From assembly GCA_016191815.1 (NCBI GenBank), contig JACPVI010000054.1, positions 1-42,252 on the forward strand: 42,252 bases of DNA, written 5' to 3'. Shown here in pieces: positions 8,594-17,556 of the stretch (position 1 is the first letter of the stretch; each line of letters opens with the position of its first letter). The notes beneath the pieces are model-generated. The model had not been told where the DNA came from, did not search any database, and saw only the letters and a list, made by a program, of their open reading frames with translations. A program made the translations under genes and the position numbers. Origin of the DNA: Myxococcales bacterium. Lineage in GTDB: Bacteria > Myxococcota > Myxococcia > Myxococcales > Myxococcaceae.

Positions 8594-11008
8594 CTAGTGA
8601 ACGACCAAGCCCTCGGGGACGCTCACGTTGGTGGTGAGGGTATTGGCGATGGTATTGGTCGCCGTGTCGATGCGCACCACCTGGTTGCCGTTCTTCGCGG
8701 TGGCGTAGAGCGACTTGCCGTTCGGAGACAGCTCGAGGCCGTGCGCCGCAGCGCCCACCGTGACCTGCGCCACCTGCGTGGGGGCGCCGCGGTTGGTGGA
8801 GATGTCGTAGACGGTCACCTTATCCGCGAACGCCACGTAGAGCCGGGTGTCGTCGAGGTTGGTGATCACGTCGTTGGGCGTCTCCGTGGCTCCGAGCATC
8901 AGCGCCGCGGTGGCCGCGCCGGTGGCCGCGCCCGGCTTGACGTACCAGACGGTGTTCATCGTCATCGGCGAGCCGGCGTCCGGGTTGGGCATGTGAGTGA
9001 CGCTGCAGTAGCCCTCTTCGGCGGTGCGGAGCCAGCGGCACTCCCACGGGCGGAGGCCCATGTTGGTGCCGTCATCCAAGGTGACGGTCTTCGAGTTCAC
9101 CTTGGACAGCATGCCGGTGGCCGAGTCGACGCTGAAGATCAGCACCTTGCCCTGGGCGGAGGAGAGCGAGCCGACCATCAACTGCTGGGTCTTCGGGTCG
9201 AAGGCCACCTCGTGCGGAGCGAGCAGATCCGGGTTGCCGGTCTGGTCCGCCGCCACCATTGCGGTGTTGTCCGCGGTCTTGATCGAGAAGATCTGGTTGG
9301 TGGCGTTCGAGGAGGCGAAGACCCAGCGGTTGTCGGAGGTGATCGCCACGTCATGGGCGGTGGTGGTGCCGCCGTCGGCGAATTCGATCTCGGCCACCTT
9401 GGCCGGGGTCGCCCCGAGGCTCACCACTCCCAGGCGCGCCGGATTGAAGAAGGTGACATAGGCGCGGCTCTGAATCGAGGTGGTCTGCACGTGGTGTGGC
9501 ACGCCCGGGAGCCCCAGACCGGCGAGGTCGACGGTGGTGACCGCTCCGTCATCGGTGGAGCGCCCGATCGTGGCGCCGGTGGCCGGGGAGTTGACGAAGG
9601 TGACCGTCTCGCCCTTGGCGGCCGGGGTCCTGCTCATCGCCACCAGGCCCTCGGGGACGCCGAGGCCGGTGTAGACCGCCGCGATGGAGTCGGTGGCCAC
9701 GTCGATGCGGCCGACCGAGCCGGCTACCTTGTTGGTGACGTACATCGACCTGTTGCCGGGGCCAAGCGAGAGGCCGTGGGAGCTCGCCCCGGCGCCGAAG
9801 TCCAGCGTGGTGATCAGAGTCGGCGCGATCTTCTTGGTGCCCTGGATGTCGTAGATGTTCACCCCGCTGCCAACGGCCACGTACAGCTTGCTGTCGGTGG
9901 CGTCGGTGGCGACCTCGTTGGGCGGCTTGCTCGCGTCGGCGAGGACGATGGCCCGCGTGGAGCCTCCCGCGGCGATGTGCCAGATCTCGGCCCAACCCCC
10001 ACCGCCGTCGGCGCCCGCAGCTTGGGCGGCTGCGCAGTACGCCTCGTCGACCGAGTTCATCCACACGCACTCCCAGGGACGCTTTCCGGTGACGCCTCCG
10101 TCCATGAGCATCATGGGAAGCGCGGTGGGGTTCAGGATGCCGGTGATGGGGTCGACGGCGTAGGCGTTGACCGTGTCCCGGGCAGCGCTGAGCGAACCGG
10201 CGAGGATGGTGTCGGTGCGGCCGTTGTAGGCCAGCTCGTGCGTGCCGGCGCCGTCGGTCACCGATTGCACGACGGTCAAGGTCTCGGTGTTGACGACCTG
10301 GATCTTCCCCGCGCCAGCGTTCGACACGTACAGGAACTTCCCGCTCTTGTGCAGCGCAGGGTCGTGCACCGCCTCGGAGCCGGTGCCGGTGGCGACCAAA
10401 CCCGCGAGCTTGGTGTTAGAGAAGTTGGCGGGATCGAGGTCGAACGCGCCGGTGAACGGAGCACCCAGATAGGTGACGTAGGCCCGCCGCTGGTTGGCGC
10501 TGACCGCGAGGTGGTGAGGAACGCCACCAGCTCCGAGCGCGGCAAACCCCACCGCCGTGGAGACGCCGCTGTCGGCGTCGATCCTGATGATCCCGCCGTC
10601 GGTCCCGGAGTTCACGACGTAGATGATCGCGTCGTCCTCCGGGCCGGCATCCGGGAGGCCTCCTCCACCTCCGCCGCCAGCCCCTCCGCCAGCTCCGCCA
10701 CCAGCGCCTCCGCCAGCTCCGCCACCAGCGCCTCCTCCGGCTCCACCTCCGGCGCCGCCTCCGGCGCCGCCGCCAGTGCCACCGCCGCCCGCGCCTCCTC
10801 CGGCACCGCCTCCACCGCCGGAGTCCCCTTCAACGCACTTGCCGGCGACGCAGGTGAGGGTCTGCCCCTCCTTCTGCTTGCTCTTGCAATCGAATTTGTC
10901 GATGCATTCCTGCTGGCAAGAGGAAAGCACCAGGGCGACCGGAACGGCCAACGCGATGAGCAGCGCGCCGATCTTCCAGTGGCCACGACCGTTCCCAGCG
11001 ACGTTCAT
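8594..11008 (-). CDS. Lipoprotein with duplicated beta-propeller (YVTN-like) domains
   Basis: 804 residues. The signal peptide ends in a lipobox (ALVLSSC, Cys about residue 31). A short Cys-containing module with TCVAGKCVEG follows, then a Gly/Ala-rich linker (about residues 62-105), then two homologous halves of about 345 residues. Each half has repeats of the YVVNSG/YVTNKVAGSVGRID kind and one RPWECxW segment with a nearby YC (KRPWECVW in the first, LRPWECRW in the second). Such propellers are surface or periplasmic binding scaffolds; no catalytic residue is evident. The ATG at 11008 has GGAGGGG 6 nt upstream. It is divergent from the amylase gene with only 78 bp between, and has its own terminator. 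Confidence 0.85.
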   Translation of the reverse strand: MNVAGNGRGHWKIGALLIALAVPVALVLSSCQQECIDKFDCKSKQKEGQTLTCVAGKCVEGDSGGGGGAGGGAGGGGTGGGAGGGAGGGAGGGAGGGAGGGAGGGAGGGAGGGGGGGLPDAGPEDDAIIYVVNSGTDGGIIRIDADSGVSTAVGFAALGAGGVPHHLAVSANQRRAYVTYLGAPFTGAFDLDPANFSNTKLAGLVATGTGSEAVHDPALHKSGKFLYVSNAGAGKIQVVNTETLTVVQSVTDGAGTHELAYNGRTDTILAGSLSAARDTVNAYAVDPITGILNPTALPMMLMDGGVTGKRPWECVWMNSVDEAYCAAAQAAGADGGGGWAEIWHIAAGGSTRAIVLADASKPPNEVATDATDSKLYVAVGSGVNIYDIQGTKKIAPTLITTLDFGAGASSHGLSLGPGNRSMYVTNKVAGSVGRIDVATDSIAAVYTGLGVPEGLVAMSRTPAAKGETVTFVNSPATGATIGRSTDDGAVTTVDLAGLGLPGVPHHVQTTSIQSRAYVTFFNPARLGVVSLGATPAKVAEIEFADGGTTTAHDVAITSDNRWVFASSNATNQIFSIKTADNTAMVAADQTGNPDLLAPHEVAFDPKTQQLMVGSLSSAQGKVLIFSVDSATGMLSKVNSKTVTLDDGTNMGLRPWECRWLRTAEEGYCSVTHMPNPDAGSPMTMNTVWYVKPGAATGAATAALMLGATETPNDVITNLDDTRLYVAFADKVTVYDISTNRGAPTQVAQVTVGAAAHGLELSPNGKSLYATAKNGNQVVRIDTATNTIANTLTTNVSVPEGLVVH

Positions 11009-11086
11009 TTTTTCCCCTCCATCGGGCCTTGAGGCTGGCCTCATTTAGCGGAAGTAGGCGGGAAATCAAGCGGAAGTTGGAGGCGA

Positions 11087-13231
11087 GTGCGGTACAAGCG
11101 CGGCCCCGTGACGCAATTCCGCATCGTGGCGCTCTTGCTCCTGGCGAGTTGCACGCCCCGGCCGGAGCCCGAATACCCGGTGCGAAGGTGCGCCACCGAC
11201 CTTCAGGTGAGCCCGGCGGGTTCCCCGCGAGCGGTCGCTGTTTCGGGCGAGTGGTCCTCGTTCGCCCTCGAGCCGATGCAGGCGCAAGGCGACGGCCGCT
11301 GGTCGCTGGAGCTTTCGCTGGAGCCGCGCGACTACGCCTATGAGCTGGTGGTGGACGGAGTACACCTGCTGGATCCGGCCAACGCCTTCACGCGGTGGGT
11401 GGGCGGCCAGGAGCGCTCGCGCCTGAGGGTCCCCGACTGCCGGTACCCGCTTCTGGAGCTGGCGAGCTTTGTTGCCACTCCGGACGGCTTGCTGGAGGTC
11501 GAGGCTCGCTACCTGGATGGCTCGGAGCGGGCCGGACCTGACCTCGCATCGGCAGTGATGTCTTTGGACGGCGAGCCTAAAGGAGCGTTCGAAGCAGGCA
11601 GGCGGCGCTTCTCGCTATCGGCGACCGGGCTCGAGCGCGGCAAGCACGCAGTCCGCATCGGCGCCAAGGACGCGCTCGGGCGCCCGGCCGAAGAGCTGTA
11701 CCTGCCGTTCTGGGTGGAGGCCGAGCCGTTCGATTGGCGAGGGGCGATCCTCTACTTCGCCTTCACCGATCGATTCCGGAACGGCGACCCTTCCAACGAC
11801 GCGCCGGTGGCTTTGGTCGACGCCCAGGCCAACTACCGGGGCGGAGACTTCGCCGGCATCCTCCAGGCGATCGAGGAGGGCTACTTCGAGAAGCTGGGCG
11901 TGCGCGCGATCTGGATCTCTCCCCCGGACGTGAACCCGGAAGGCGCCTTTCCCGGCAAGCACGGAAAGCGGTACGCGGGCTACCACGGGTACTGGCCCTC
12001 CGCTCCCAGGAAGGTGCAGCGCCGCTTCGGCACCCTCGAGGACCTGCGCGCGCTCACCCGGGCGGCGCATCGGCGCGGAATCCGGGTGATCTCGGACCTG
12101 GTGCTGAACCACGTCCACGAGGAGCACCCCTACTTCGCGGAGCACAAGGGGGAGGGCTGGTTCAACCTCGCAGGCTCGTGCGTGTGCGGCGCTCCGGGCT
12201 GCGACTGGGACGCGCGCCGGCTGGATTGCTGGTTCACCGGCTACCTGCCAGACCTCAACTGGCGCGTGAGCGCGGCGGCGGACCAGTTGGCGGAGGACGC
12301 GCTGTGGTGGGCGACGGAGGCGGACCTCGACGGCTTCCGCCTCGACGCGATCAAGCACCTGGACCACACCGGAGGCCGCGCCATCGCCGGCACGCTCAAC
12401 TCGATCTCCCGCCGCACCGGGATCGACTACTACCTGGTGGGCGAGACTTTCACCGGCACCGAGGGCAGGCCGCTGCTCTCGGAGTACATCGGGCCCAACG
12501 AGCTGGACGGCCAGTTCGACTTCCCGCTGTACTGGCCGGTGGTGGACGTCTTCGCCAAGGGGCAGAGCTTCAAGCTCCTGGACGAGGCGGTGCGGGCCTC
12601 AGAGGCCGGCTACCCGGCCGGCGCGCTGAGCTCCGCCTTCCTCGGAAACCACGACGTGGCGAGGTTCCACTCGTACGCCGCGGGCCAGGTGGAGGCCGAC
12701 GCAGAGCTGCAGGCCTGGGGCTCCAACCGGCCTCCCGACTCGACGAACGACGACGAGCCGTACCTCCGGGCGAAGTATGCCTTCACCTTCCTCCTCTCGC
12801 TTCAGGGGCCGCCGCTCGTCTACTACGGCGACGAGATCGGCCTCCCCGGCGCGGGAGACCCGGACAACCGCCGGATGATGAAGTGGAGCGGGCTCACCGC
12901 GCGGGAGGCCGACCTCCTCTCTCATGTGCGCAAGGTGGGCTCGGCGCGGGCGAGGAGCCCTGCGCTTTTTGCCGGCGCCCGCCAGACGCTCCTGGTGGAG
13001 GACGACCTCTACGTCTTCCAGCGCGACGATCTGCGAGGGGAGGGGGCCGTCGTGGCGCTAAACCGCAGCGCACAGGAGCGCTCGCTCTCCCTCGCGCTGG
13101 CAGGCGAGCCGGCCAAGGCCGCCCGCACCTATCGGGACGTCGTGAGCGGCCGCTTTGCCCTGCTCGGTGGAGCTTCGCCTGGGACCCTCACCCTGCCGGC
13201 GAGGAGCGCGAGCCTCTACCTGACCGAGTAG
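11087..13231 (+). CDS. Alpha-amylase family (GH13) lipoprotein
   Basis: 714 residues. The N-terminal signal ends in LLLLASC, a lipobox, so the enzyme is probably attached to the envelope. An N-terminal CBM48/E-set-like domain (VSGEWSSFALEPM...YELVVDG) covers about residues 35-115 and a second Ig-like stretch follows to about 210. The GH13 barrel has GFRLDAIKH (Asp, about residue 417), YLVGETFTG (Glu, about 451) and FLGNHDVARFH (Asp, about 521). Two Cys pairs lie in SCVCGAPGCDWDARRLDC. It should cleave alpha-glucans outside the cell. The GTG at 11087 follows GGAGG by only 3 nt; a GTG at 11108 also leaves a workable signal peptide. It may supply maltodextrins linked to treS-mak-glgB, which is inference. 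Confidence 0.88.
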   Translation: MRYKRGPVTQFRIVALLLLASCTPRPEPEYPVRRCATDLQVSPAGSPRAVAVSGEWSSFALEPMQAQGDGRWSLELSLEPRDYAYELVVDGVHLLDPANAFTRWVGGQERSRLRVPDCRYPLLELASFVATPDGLLEVEARYLDGSERAGPDLASAVMSLDGEPKGAFEAGRRRFSLSATGLERGKHAVRIGAKDALGRPAEELYLPFWVEAEPFDWRGAILYFAFTDRFRNGDPSNDAPVALVDAQANYRGGDFAGILQAIEEGYFEKLGVRAIWISPPDVNPEGAFPGKHGKRYAGYHGYWPSAPRKVQRRFGTLEDLRALTRAAHRRGIRVISDLVLNHVHEEHPYFAEHKGEGWFNLAGSCVCGAPGCDWDARRLDCWFTGYLPDLNWRVSAAADQLAEDALWWATEADLDGFRLDAIKHLDHTGGRAIAGTLNSISRRTGIDYYLVGETFTGTEGRPLLSEYIGPNELDGQFDFPLYWPVVDVFAKGQSFKLLDEAVRASEAGYPAGALSSAFLGNHDVARFHSYAAGQVEADAELQAWGSNRPPDSTNDDEPYLRAKYAFTFLLSLQGPPLVYYGDEIGLPGAGDPDNRRMMKWSGLTAREADLLSHVRKVGSARARSPALFAGARQTLLVEDDLYVFQRDDLRGEGAVVALNRSAQERSLSLALAGEPAKAARTYRDVVSGRFALLGGASPGTLTLPARSASLYLTE

Positions 13232-13253
13232 CGCGACCCCGAGGGCCCGCCTG

Positions 13254-13445
13254 CTACGGCTGCTTGCCGTGCTTGTAGAAGAAGGTCATCGAGTAGCAGT
13301 GGAACTCGTTGTCGCTCGACTGGCGGACCACCGTGTCGACGATCTGAAGGTCGGAGTTGCTCTTGAGCCACCGAGTGATCGTCTCTCCGAGCTCCTCCCG
13401 CTCCTTCGCCTTGGTGGCTGAAAACACCTTCACGCCCGTGAACAT
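13254..13445 (-). CDS. Small conserved-looking protein of unknown function
   Basis: 63 residues with one Cys (EFHCYSMTFFY), an alternating hydrophobic pattern and charged helix (KAKEREELGETITRWLKSN). No signal peptide. A strong ribosome-binding site, GGAGGGCGAGG, precedes the ATG, which supports a real gene despite its size. It is convergent with the amylase gene (22 bp between stops). The pattern of a helix then DLQIVDTVVRQSSDNEF suggests a small alpha/beta fold. I do not know its function. Confidence 0.7.
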   Translation of the reverse strand: MFTGVKVFSATKAKEREELGETITRWLKSNSDLQIVDTVVRQSSDNEFHCYSMTFFYKHGKQP

Positions 13446-13608
13446 CCTCGCCCTCCTCTCGATTGAATTTGGCGGCTTTATCGCATGCCCCCGTTTGTGG
13501 TGTCAAAGACGGTGCGGCCCCATCCTCCAGGGGGTTCCCGGTGCCCGCCCTGTGACTACCTTCGTTCACGGCCCCGGCGGCGTGCGGGCCCGGGAAGGGA
13601 GAGCGGGC

Positions 13609-13881
13609 GTGCAGGAGAAGACCAAGAAGGATCTGGCGGTGGAGTTCATCAACGCCATTCGAACCATGGACCCGGCCGAGCTGAACGCGCTGATCGTCCG
13701 GGAGGCGGGGGAGGACCTGGCGCAGTTCTTCCTCAGCTACAGCGCGAACCTGATCTCGAAGGACCCCACCCGGGTGCTGGAGAACACCTCCTCGCTGATG
13801 TTGATGGGCTACCTCATCCGGCAGAACGAGGAGAGGATGCTCGCGCGGGGGTTCGGCCAGCCGGGGCTCGGGCTGGCATAG
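13609..13881 (+). CDS. Small helical protein of unknown function
   Basis: About 90 residues from a GTG at 13609 with GGGAGAG upstream. The sequence is rich in amphipathic helix (VEFINAIRTMDPAELNALI, FFLSYSANLISKDP) with no membrane segment or metal motif. The frame is open upstream to 13357 but that part reads as antisense of the small gene at 13254-13445 and has atypical composition. It ends 45 bp before the PHP gene and could be co-transcribed with it. No family is recognised. Confidence 0.6.
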   Translation: MQEKTKKDLAVEFINAIRTMDPAELNALIVREAGEDLAQFFLSYSANLISKDPTRVLENTSSLMLMGYLIRQNEERMLARGFGQPGLGLA

Positions 13882-13926
13882 CCAGCTGTGGCAACGCCGG
13901 GTTCGCTCTGCTAGGAACCCGCGCTC

Positions 13927-14649
13927 ATGCTGATCGACCTGCACGCGCACTCGCACCTCTCCAAAGGCTGCGAGCTGGATCCCCTCCACGTCCTCGCCCG
14001 AGCCGAAGCGTTCGGGCTCGACGGAGTGGCCTTCACCGAGACCAACACCCAGGACGGCTGCGACGAGCTGTTCGAGCTGCAGGCGAAGACCAAGCTCAAG
14101 ATCTTCGTCGGCCTGGAATTGCTCACCGACAAGGGGCAGTACCTCTGCTTCTTCCCCCGGCCGGACCTGGCACCGGAGCCGGTGCAGATGTGGGGCAGCA
14201 ACCGGGAGAAGCCGTGGAATGCGGCCGAGTGCCTGCCGAAGGTGAAGTCCTTGGGAGCGGCGATCGTGGCGGCCCGGCCCTACGACCGCGACAGCCAGAA
14301 CCCGGCGGGCGACTTCGTGCTCACCCTGAGCTGCCTCTCCGCCATCGAGGGCTTCAATCCCAAGGTGCGGCAGACCGCGAACGAGCTGGCGATGGAGGCC
14401 GCCGAGTCCTTGCGGCTCCCCTGCGTGGGCGGCAGCGACGCGCGGAGCTCCCTGGACGAAGTGGGGCGGGGCGCGACGCTGTTCAAGCGAGAGATCGGAA
14501 GCCAGGCGGAGCTGGTGCAGGCGCTCCAGGAGGGCCAGTTCTGGCCGGTGCAGATGGGCGAGCTTCCCAAGCCGGCGCGGGGGCCCGAGCCGCGCGAGGG
14601 GCGGGGCCCGATGCAAAGGCACCGCACGCGGGGCCGGCGCCGGCACTGA
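13927..14649 (+). CDS. PHP-domain metal-dependent phosphoesterase-like protein
   Basis: 240 residues. The N-terminal MLIDLHAHSHLSKG is the first PHP metal motif. A second site usually TDH appears as FTETNT (about residue 38). A Glu in FVGLELL, a possible ligand, follows, and the C-terminal motif reads CVGGSDARS (about residue 178). The family hydrolyses phosphoesters with two or three metals. The missing His at the second motif is unusual and may change metal occupancy. The last 35 residues are Arg/Gly/Pro-rich and probably disordered. Cytoplasmic; substrate not predictable. Confidence 0.82.
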   Translation: MLIDLHAHSHLSKGCELDPLHVLARAEAFGLDGVAFTETNTQDGCDELFELQAKTKLKIFVGLELLTDKGQYLCFFPRPDLAPEPVQMWGSNREKPWNAAECLPKVKSLGAAIVAARPYDRDSQNPAGDFVLTLSCLSAIEGFNPKVRQTANELAMEAAESLRLPCVGGSDARSSLDEVGRGATLFKREIGSQAELVQALQEGQFWPVQMGELPKPARGPEPREGRGPMQRHRTRGRRRH

Positions 14650-14722
14650 CGGCGGGGCCCACTGTGGCGGACGGAAGCCGGCCCGAGCCGTCTCGAGTGC
14701 CTCACTCCGCCGGCCGGGGCTG

Positions 14723-15430
14723 TCACTCCTGCAGCTTCACCACCCGCCCGTCGGAGAGGTAGGCCACGCGCTTGCCCTCGGCGTAGGTCCACTCCTCCTT
14801 GCGGACCGACTCCTCGTAGTCGATGCGCTTCTTCTGCGGATAGCCCCAGGCCATCTCCAGCGCCTCGGCGGGCATGTCCACCAGTGCCTTCTTGGTTCGG
14901 ACGGCGTCCTTCACCGGTTCGGGCCAGCTCTCAATGCGGGCGGAGGGGTCGTCCGCCGAGAGGTAGCGCTCGATCTCGGCGCGGAATTCCTGCTCGGTCT
15001 TGATCTGCGGGCGAAGCACGATCACCAGCGGCACCTCGCGCGGCTCGTTCTCGGCGGCGAGGTGGATCCACGGCTGCGTCCTCGGGGTGTAGAGCACCCG
15101 CTCGGCCATCACCCAGGCCGAGGGCAGCTCGACCTTCAGGATCCGCACCCGCTTGCCCGGAGGCAACACCTTCTCCGCGGCGCCCGGGTTGACCGGCGTC
15201 CCGTCGGGGTGGTTGAGCAGCCGCAGGTGCTCCGGAGGGACCGGGCTCAACAGCCGCTTGGAGGCGTCGCCGAAGAAGGGCGTGACGAAGAAAGCCAGCT
15301 TGAGGAACCGGTCGCGATCCTTCCCGCCGAAGTCGCGCTCGATGTTCGCCTGCTGGTCGGGGGGGATGAGGACGTGCGAGGCGCAGCCGGTGAAGGCTAC
15401 CGCCGCGCAGAGGAGGGCCGTCTTCCGCAT
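14723..15430 (-). CDS. Lipoprotein with BamE/SmpA-like C-terminus
   Basis: 235 residues. Signal peptide with lipobox VAFTGC (Cys about residue 15). A central region of mixed beta and helix includes VTPFFGDASKRLL and PPGKRVRILKVELPSAW. The last 45 residues (MAWGYPQKKRIDYEESVRKE followed by WTYAEGKRVAYL) have the small alpha/beta pattern of BamE/SmpA-type lipoproteins: a short helix and WGxP followed by strands. That makes an outer-membrane inner-leaflet location likely. No enzyme motif is present. Exact role unknown. Confidence 0.72.
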   Translation of the reverse strand: MRKTALLCAAVAFTGCASHVLIPPDQQANIERDFGGKDRDRFLKLAFFVTPFFGDASKRLLSPVPPEHLRLLNHPDGTPVNPGAAEKVLPPGKRVRILKVELPSAWVMAERVLYTPRTQPWIHLAAENEPREVPLVIVLRPQIKTEQEFRAEIERYLSADDPSARIESWPEPVKDAVRTKKALVDMPAEALEMAWGYPQKKRIDYEESVRKEEWTYAEGKRVAYLSDGRVVKLQE

Positions 15431-15555
15431 GGCGCGGGTGCTAGCACTCCCGCCACCGCTGTCAACGCGCTCTCGCGGGGAGGTGCCGGCCGCGGTGGAA
15501 CACGAGCTGCGCCCCGGGCTGACAGGGGCGGCGGCGCTCAGACCGGGGCTTCGCC

Positions 15556-16125
15556 TCAGAAGGAAAAGCCGAACGCGCGGGTGGTCACCACCGGCTCTTC
15601 CCGGCCCGGGAGGCCGGCGAGCCTCACCGCCTTCTCGCGGTTCAGCTCGATCAGCCGAGCTCCCCCCGCCGCGCCGTAGGCATCGATGCCCTGGAAGATG
15701 TGCACCACAAGCCAGACCACTCCGCCCACGAACTTGAATGGATCCCAGAAGCCGAGGCCTACCACTCCCCAGGCCACGTAGAGGACGATGTCGATCACCA
15801 GGAAGAGAATGAACCCATCCCGGTCGCGGGCGATCAGGTGTCCGAGCCCAAAGCCGGGGATGATTCCCAGGATGAGCGCCAGGATCTGCCGGGCGTCGGA
15901 GCTGAGCCCTCCGCCTCGGTCCAACGCTTCGGGCGCCGACGCGAGGCCAAACCGCGCCGCATCGGAGAGCCGAAGCGGCGGGGTGAGGGAGGGCTTGTAG
16001 CTGGCCTCCAGCGACGCTTCGCCCAGAAGCGTCGCCGATCGCCCGGCGGAGCCTCCTCCGAGCGTCACCGCCGGCTGGGCGGCCACGGGCAGCGAGAGAA
16101 CAGTGAGCAGCGCGGCGAGTCTCAT
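15556..16125 (-). CDS. Exported membrane protein with TM2-like helical pair
   Basis: About 189 residues from the ATG at 16125, chosen because GGAGGTG lies 3 nt before it; an ATG at 16152 lacks such a site. There is an N-terminal signal peptide (LAALLTVLSLPVAAQ). Two or three hydrophobic helices lie at about residues 82-97 (ILALILGIIPGFGLGHL), 103-122 and 130-145. The helix-GFGLGH-DRDGF pattern recalls small TM2/UPF membrane proteins. A soluble tail ends the protein. Function not known. It is 125 bp downstream from, and reads toward, the lipoprotein at 14723-15430. Confidence 0.72.
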   Translation of the reverse strand: MRLAALLTVLSLPVAAQPAVTLGGGSAGRSATLLGEASLEASYKPSLTPPLRLSDAARFGLASAPEALDRGGGLSSDARQILALILGIIPGFGLGHLIARDRDGFILFLVIDIVLYVAWGVVGLGFWDPFKFVGGVVWLVVHIFQGIDAYGAAGGARLIELNREKAVRLAGLPGREEPVVTTRAFGFSF

Positions 16126-16166
16126 CCCCACCTCCCTGGAGAGCGATTGCATCCTCGCACAGCTTC

Positions 16167-16355
16167 TCAGCCTTCAGTCAGGAGCGGAAGCTGGCGTTGC
16201 CGGTCGATGCACCCTTTCCCCGGCGGGCAAACCGGCCCGCGCCCGTCGCGATCGGGTATCAGCAGAAAGCGCCCAAAACCCGAGACGTCGGAAAGCTCGA
16301 GCGCACCACACAGCGCGCAGCGGCGGCGCCGGCCCTTGGACGGAGGGAAGGGCAT
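16167..16355 (-). CDS. Possible small zinc-ribbon-like protein
   Basis: 62 residues with RRCALCGAL near residue 12 and VCPPGKGC near residue 42, two Cys pairs spaced as in a small metal-binding ribbon, with a basic N-terminus (PSKGRRRR). Third codon positions are G/C-rich like real genes here. AGGA lies immediately before the ATG, which is close for a ribosome-binding site, so the call is tentative. It would be the first gene of a minus-strand pair with the membrane protein at 15556-16125. Confidence 0.5.
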   Translation of the reverse strand: MPFPPSKGRRRRCALCGALELSDVSGFGRFLLIPDRDGRGPVCPPGKGCIDRQRQLPLLTEG

Positions 16356-16528
16356 TCCTGAAGTCTGTCCCAGTCCTGGCGCGACCGCGAGTTTTCGTCA
16401 TCGCGGACGCCCACGCAGGGTTTGCGCCGTGCGCAGGGGGTGCGCATTGGCTGCGCTCGGCCCAACAGTCGGCTCCTCAACGTTTCAGGCTGCTGGCGCC
16501 TGGCCTGCTCCCTGCACTCGGGCGCTGC

Positions 16529-17497
16529 GTGGCGGGGTCTGCGCAAAGGCGGCAGGGGCGCCCAGGTCCGGTCAAGTGGAGGTATGTCGCCTGGGGCGCG
16601 GCTCTAGCGCTCGGGGCGCCCGGGGGGTTGCTCTTGGTTCGGCTGCTCGGAGCGGGCGCGGGCGCGACCGCGCCCACGGGAGCCCTGGGGCACCTGACCT
16701 CCGATCCGCTGGGCTTCGGCTACGTGTGGGTGAGCACGACCGCGGTCCTGGCGCTGCTCGGCTACATCGTGGGCACGCAGCGCGACGCGCTCCAGAGGGT
16801 CCAGCAGCGGAAGGACGAGCTGGCGGAGTACGTGGTGCACGACCTGAGGAACCCGCTCACGGTAGTGAAAGCGGAGGCCGACCTGATGGCCGCGGGGCTC
16901 GGGCCGCCGGAGGACCTGCGCGAGTGTGGCCGGAGCATTCAACGGGCGGCCAACGCCCTGATGCGGATGGTGGCGAACCTGCTCGACATCCACCGGAGCG
17001 AGGAGCGCACCCTGGTGGCCTCACGCAGCGAGGTGAGAGTCCTGGGCATGCTCCAGGAGGTCTGCGAGCTGGCCCGCCCCGAGCAGCAGTTGCGCAAGCT
17101 ACAACTGAACGTGGTCGCCCCTCCAGACATCGACTGCGTGCGCGCCGATCCCGATCTGCTCGGGCGGATCATGGAGAACCTCCTCGACAACTCGCTTCGC
17201 TACTCACCGGAGGGCGGCGAGATCCGCCTCGAGCTGAAGGCGGTGCCGGGGGCGATCCAGGTGTGGGTAAAGGACCAGGGTCCGGGAATCCCGCCCGAGC
17301 ATCGCCAGCGGATCTTCGAGAAGTACGTGCAGCTCGATGGCCCCTCGCGGACCGGCCGGGGACTGGGGCTCGCCTTCTGCCGGGCGGCGGCTGAGGCGCA
17401 CGGCGGGCGGATCTGGGTGGAGGACAACGCGCCTCGGGGGAGCGCCTTCTGCGTGGAGATCCCGTCCGAGGCTAGAGCGCTGGCGCGCGTTTCTTGA
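16529..17497 (+). CDS. Membrane sensor histidine kinase
   Basis: About 322 residues if translation starts at GTG 16529; the exact start is uncertain because no strong ribosome-binding site is visible. Two hydrophobic helices (YVAWGAALALGAPGGLLLV and VWVSTTAVLALLGYIVG) enclose a short external loop. Then a HisKA domain with H-box VVHDLRNPLTV, and a HATPase with N-box ENLLDNSLRYS, G1 VKDQGPGIP, F-box IFEKYVQL and G2 GRGLGLAF. It autophosphorylates on the H-box His. No response regulator is adjacent; the stand-alone receivers at 1789 and 2794 are possible partners but nothing shows it. The region from 16126 to 16528 holds otherwise only the small gene at 16167-16355. Confidence 0.88.
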   Translation: MAGSAQRRQGRPGPVKWRYVAWGAALALGAPGGLLLVRLLGAGAGATAPTGALGHLTSDPLGFGYVWVSTTAVLALLGYIVGTQRDALQRVQQRKDELAEYVVHDLRNPLTVVKAEADLMAAGLGPPEDLRECGRSIQRAANALMRMVANLLDIHRSEERTLVASRSEVRVLGMLQEVCELARPEQQLRKLQLNVVAPPDIDCVRADPDLLGRIMENLLDNSLRYSPEGGEIRLELKAVPGAIQVWVKDQGPGIPPEHRQRIFEKYVQLDGPSRTGRGLGLAFCRAAAEAHGGRIWVEDNAPRGSAFCVEIPSEARALARVS

Positions 17498-17556
17498 CGG
17501 GCGCCCGCGCTCCGCTCGGGCGCCGCTTGACCCGCTTCCGCCGCCCTCCTAGGCTT

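Noticed and set aside
10650-10830. Short tandem repeats resembling a CRISPR or minisatellite array.
   Set aside because: They are in-frame GGNGCN-type codons encoding the Gly/Ala linker of the lipoprotein; no spacers of constant length.
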